Below, one piece after another: positions 12,356-14,216 of a stretch of DNA of 14,216 nucleotides. Positions within the stretch are counted from its first letter, which is position 1. Each line of letters opens with the position of its first letter. The notes beneath the pieces are model-generated. The model saw only the letters and a program-made list of their open reading frames with translations, did no database searches and was not told the origin of the DNA. The DNA is from Geothermovivens sp964644845. GTDB taxonomy: Bacteria; Zhuqueibacterota; Zhuqueibacteria; Oleimicrobiales; Geothermoviventaceae. The DNA is taken from NCBI GenBank assembly GCA_964644845.1, contig CAZXXS010000126.1, positions 1-14,216 of the forward strand, in the 5' to 3' direction. The translations under genes were made by a program, and so were the position numbers.

Positions 12356-13804
12356 ATGGCACAGCTTGTTTTGCGTAAACCCGAATCTTTCTACGACATT
12401 TACACGCGCAAACCGGGCGCGAACAAACAGCAGACCCACTACTGCCCGGGCTGCGGTCACGGCATTTTGCACAAACTGATCGCCGAGGCGATGGATGACT
12501 TTGGCATTCGCGACCGAACCATCATGATCAGCCCCGTCGGCTGCAGTGTGTTTGCCTACTACTACTTCAAGTGCGGCAATGTGCAGGTTGCCCACGGGCG
12601 TGCACCCGCAGTGGCCACGGGTATCAAGCGCGCCCTTCCCCACAGCATCGTCATCAGCTATCAGGGCGACGGTGATCTTGCCGCCATTGGTGGTAACAAC
12701 ATACTTCAAGCAGCAAACCGTGGTGAACGCATTACCGTCTTTTTTGTTAACAACGCAATCTACGGCATGACCGGTGGTCAGATGGCACCGACCACACTTG
12801 TTGGCCAGAAAACAACGACCACCCCCTTCGGTAGACGGGCCGAGAACGAGGGCATGCCGCTGAGAGTTTCCGAGCTTCTGGCCACTCTGGAGTCGCCCGT
12901 GTACATCGAGCGCGTTGCGCTGACGGACACGAAGAACATCATGCGGGCGCGCAAAGCCGTTCGGAAAGCCTTGCAGGTGCAGATGCAAGACCTGGGTTTT
13001 TCGCTTGTGGAGGTTCTGAGCGCCTGCCCCTCGGGCTGGAAGATGACACCGGTCGATTCGATCAAGTGGATGAACGAGGTGATGGTCAAGTACTACCCCT
13101 TGGGTGTGTTCAAAGACATCACCAAGGAGGTCGAGCCTCAGCCGCTTCCGCCGATTTCCTACGATCTGGAAGGCATCGACGAGAAACTCAACTTGCCGAA
13201 GGCCGAAGAAGAGATCGTCGGGGAGCGGCCAACGGTTCCTCAGCAGTACGCGAACCCACGCGTCAAGATCGCCGGGTTTGGTGGTCAGGGCGTGCTACTG
13301 TTGGGACTGGCACTGTCCGAATCGGGCATGAGGCAGGGCTACCAGGTGTCCTGGCTGCCCTCGTACGGACCCGAAATGCGAGGCGGTACGGCTAACTGTC
13401 ACGTGAACTTGAGCGAGCGGAGGATCGGGTCGCCCCTGGTGTCCCAGCCGTCTGTGCTGATCGCGATGAATCGCCCCTCGCTGGACAAGTTTGAACCGGA
13501 AGTGGTAAAAGGTGGACTGATCATCTACGATTCTTCGCTGATTGACCGACCCGTGTCGCGGACGGACGTCGAGGCCTTCCCAATTCCGGCTACCAAGATG
13601 GCAGACGAACTGGGGAACACCCGGGCTGCGAACATGGTTGTGTTGGGCGCGTACGTTGGTTACACTGGCGTGGTGGATGTGGACACGGTTCTGCGTACTC
13701 TGCCCAAGGTCATCAAGCGCAAGAATCTCGTACCACTGAACGAAAAGGCGGTGAAGAAGGGCGTCGAGTTTGCCCGCAACTTCAAAGCCTCGAAGGCAAA
13801 CTGA
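12356..13804 (+). CDS. Fused beta (TPP-binding) and gamma subunits of 2-oxoacid:ferredoxin oxidoreductase
   Basis: A 482-residue fusion of two chains that are often separate. Residues about 1-250 form the beta subunit: C30 and C33 in HYCPGCGHG, C63 in SPVGCSVF and C224 in LSACPSGW are placed as the ligands of the proximal 4Fe-4S cluster, and GDGD (104-107) to NNAIYGMTGGQ (132-142) is the TPP/Mg motif. Residues about 300-482 form the gamma subunit (PF01558 type), starting at VKIAGFGGQGVLLLG and continuing through LPSYGPEMRGGTANCHVNL. The linker 250-300 is acidic and proline-containing. The reading frame is unbroken. An in-frame GTG at 12350 overlaps the vorB stop, but GAGG at 12344-12347 is better spaced for ATG 12356. 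It completes alpha, beta, gamma and delta in one operon. Confidence 0.9.
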   Translation: MAQLVLRKPESFYDIYTRKPGANKQQTHYCPGCGHGILHKLIAEAMDDFGIRDRTIMISPVGCSVFAYYYFKCGNVQVAHGRAPAVATGIKRALPHSIVISYQGDGDLAAIGGNNILQAANRGERITVFFVNNAIYGMTGGQMAPTTLVGQKTTTTPFGRRAENEGMPLRVSELLATLESPVYIERVALTDTKNIMRARKAVRKALQVQMQDLGFSLVEVLSACPSGWKMTPVDSIKWMNEVMVKYYPLGVFKDITKEVEPQPLPPISYDLEGIDEKLNLPKAEEEIVGERPTVPQQYANPRVKIAGFGGQGVLLLGLALSESGMRQGYQVSWLPSYGPEMRGGTANCHVNLSERRIGSPLVSQPSVLIAMNRPSLDKFEPEVVKGGLIIYDSSLIDRPVSRTDVEAFPIPATKMADELGNTRAANMVVLGAYVGYTGVVDVDTVLRTLPKVIKRKNLVPLNEKAVKKGVEFARNFKASKAN

Positions 13805-14216
13805 CACTGTTCCGCGCTTTCCGGTGCCGTGACCGGATTTGGCACGTCCAGCGGCGAATTCAATCGGGCGGTGCTGCGGCCTGGCCTGCTTGCGAACGGG
13901 CGGAAGGCCGGAGGCACGTGCTGAAGCGTGTTCCCTCCGACTCGGCAAAGGCAGGGAGGAACAGCGTTCCCGTGCGCCTGTATTCTGGTCTGTGCCGGGC
14001 TGAGACTAAACGCGCAAAGGTTCGAAGCTGTGGTAACGTCCCTGTAGCGGGTCAATCCCTGTGGGGAACAAGCCCACGGGGATTTTCGTTTGTGCGGCGG
14101 GTTGGCACGCGAAAGCGATTGAACCCCCAGAAGCGCTTCGCGTGCTCTCGGGATTTTGACGGATACAGAGGACGAAACCGTCTGGCACAGGTGTTGCCGG
14201 GTAAGCGGTCGGCTTT
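13805..14216. other. Downstream non-coding region with several strong hairpins
   Basis: No gene is supported up to the end of the window. It contains an irregular long hairpin around 13925-13968 (TGTTCC with GGAACA, then TCC with GGA past a bulged C) that can extend to 13912-13979, the terminator at 14054-14090, a perfect 9-bp stem GCACGCGAA/TTCGCGTGC (14105-14113 with 14137-14145), extendable by 3 bp with one bulged A, and a small GACGG/CCGTC hairpin (14158-14162 with 14178-14182). A TTGACG at 14156-14161 has no partner -10 box at a usual distance. Confidence 0.5.
14054..14090 (+). terminator. Intrinsic terminator of the oxidoreductase operon or of a small RNA
   Basis: AATCCCTGTGGG (14054-14065) pairs with CCCACGGGGATT (14073-14084), a 12-bp stem with one G-U wobble and a 7-base loop, followed by a T-rich tail TTCGTTT. 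It lies 250 bases after the vor beta-gamma stop, so it ends either a long 3' UTR or a separate non-coding transcript. The opposite strand has no T-run, so termination is for + strand transcripts. Confidence 0.75.

Noticed and set aside
13991..14050. tRNA or tmRNA end suggested by GGTTCGAAG near 14019
   Set aside because: No acceptor stem, anticodon arm or CCA-like end can be built around it.
14156..14184. TTGACG as the -35 box of a promoter near the end of the window
   Set aside because: No acceptable -10 box occurs 15-19 bases downstream; the candidate position reads CGTCTG.
1..14216. CRISPR arrays, insertion sequences, integrase sites or defence genes
   Set aside because: No regularly spaced direct repeats, transposase or integrase motifs, or restriction/toxin gene families were found on reading through the window.

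Overview
The window is bacterial housekeeping DNA with every recognisable gene on the + strand, mostly packed with short gaps or 4-base stop/start overlaps. It is GC-rich by eye. The gene set describes a bacterium that repairs DNA by RuvABC, makes isoprenoids by the MEP pathway (IspD, IspF), makes peptidoglycan (Ddl), makes queuosine (QueA) and uses ferredoxin-dependent 2-oxoacid oxidation, which points to an anaerobic or facultative metabolism. I cannot name the phylum from sequence alone; a poorly cultured Gram-negative-type lineage is my guess, not a result.

Layout. 1-390: non-coding, rich in inverted repeats, with a likely sigma70-type promoter near its end. 391-3419: yebC, ruvC, ruvA, ruvB, a common linkage of a translation/regulatory factor with Holliday-junction processing. 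3570-5961: queA, ispD, ispF. 5958-10687: gltX, ddl, btpA-like, cysS; the first three junctions (ispF/gltX, gltX/ddl, ddl/btpA) are overlapping stops and starts. 10688-11043: a 356-base gap ending in the clearest promoter of the window (TTGCAC, 17 bases, TAAAAT) and a stem-loop at the predicted transcript start. 11044-13804: a three-gene operon for a VorB-type 2-oxoacid:ferredoxin oxidoreductase: small dicluster ferredoxin subunit, alpha subunit, and a beta (TPP) plus gamma fusion. 13805-14216: non-coding, with several strong hairpins and a convincing intrinsic terminator.

Points most worth a second look: ispD appears to start at CTG (4614) behind a very strong Shine-Dalgarno sequence, in frame with the queA stop codon, so automatic annotation would cut off its nucleotide-binding motif; the beta and gamma subunits of the oxidoreductase are fused; a BtpA-family TIM-barrel protein of unknown function is locked into an operon with two aminoacyl-tRNA synthetases and Ddl; and the non-coding ends of the window carry more secondary structure than simple spacers need. 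I found no CRISPR array, insertion sequence, tRNA, rRNA, phage gene or clear defence system. No wholly new biological system is evident; most of the window is ordinary core genome.
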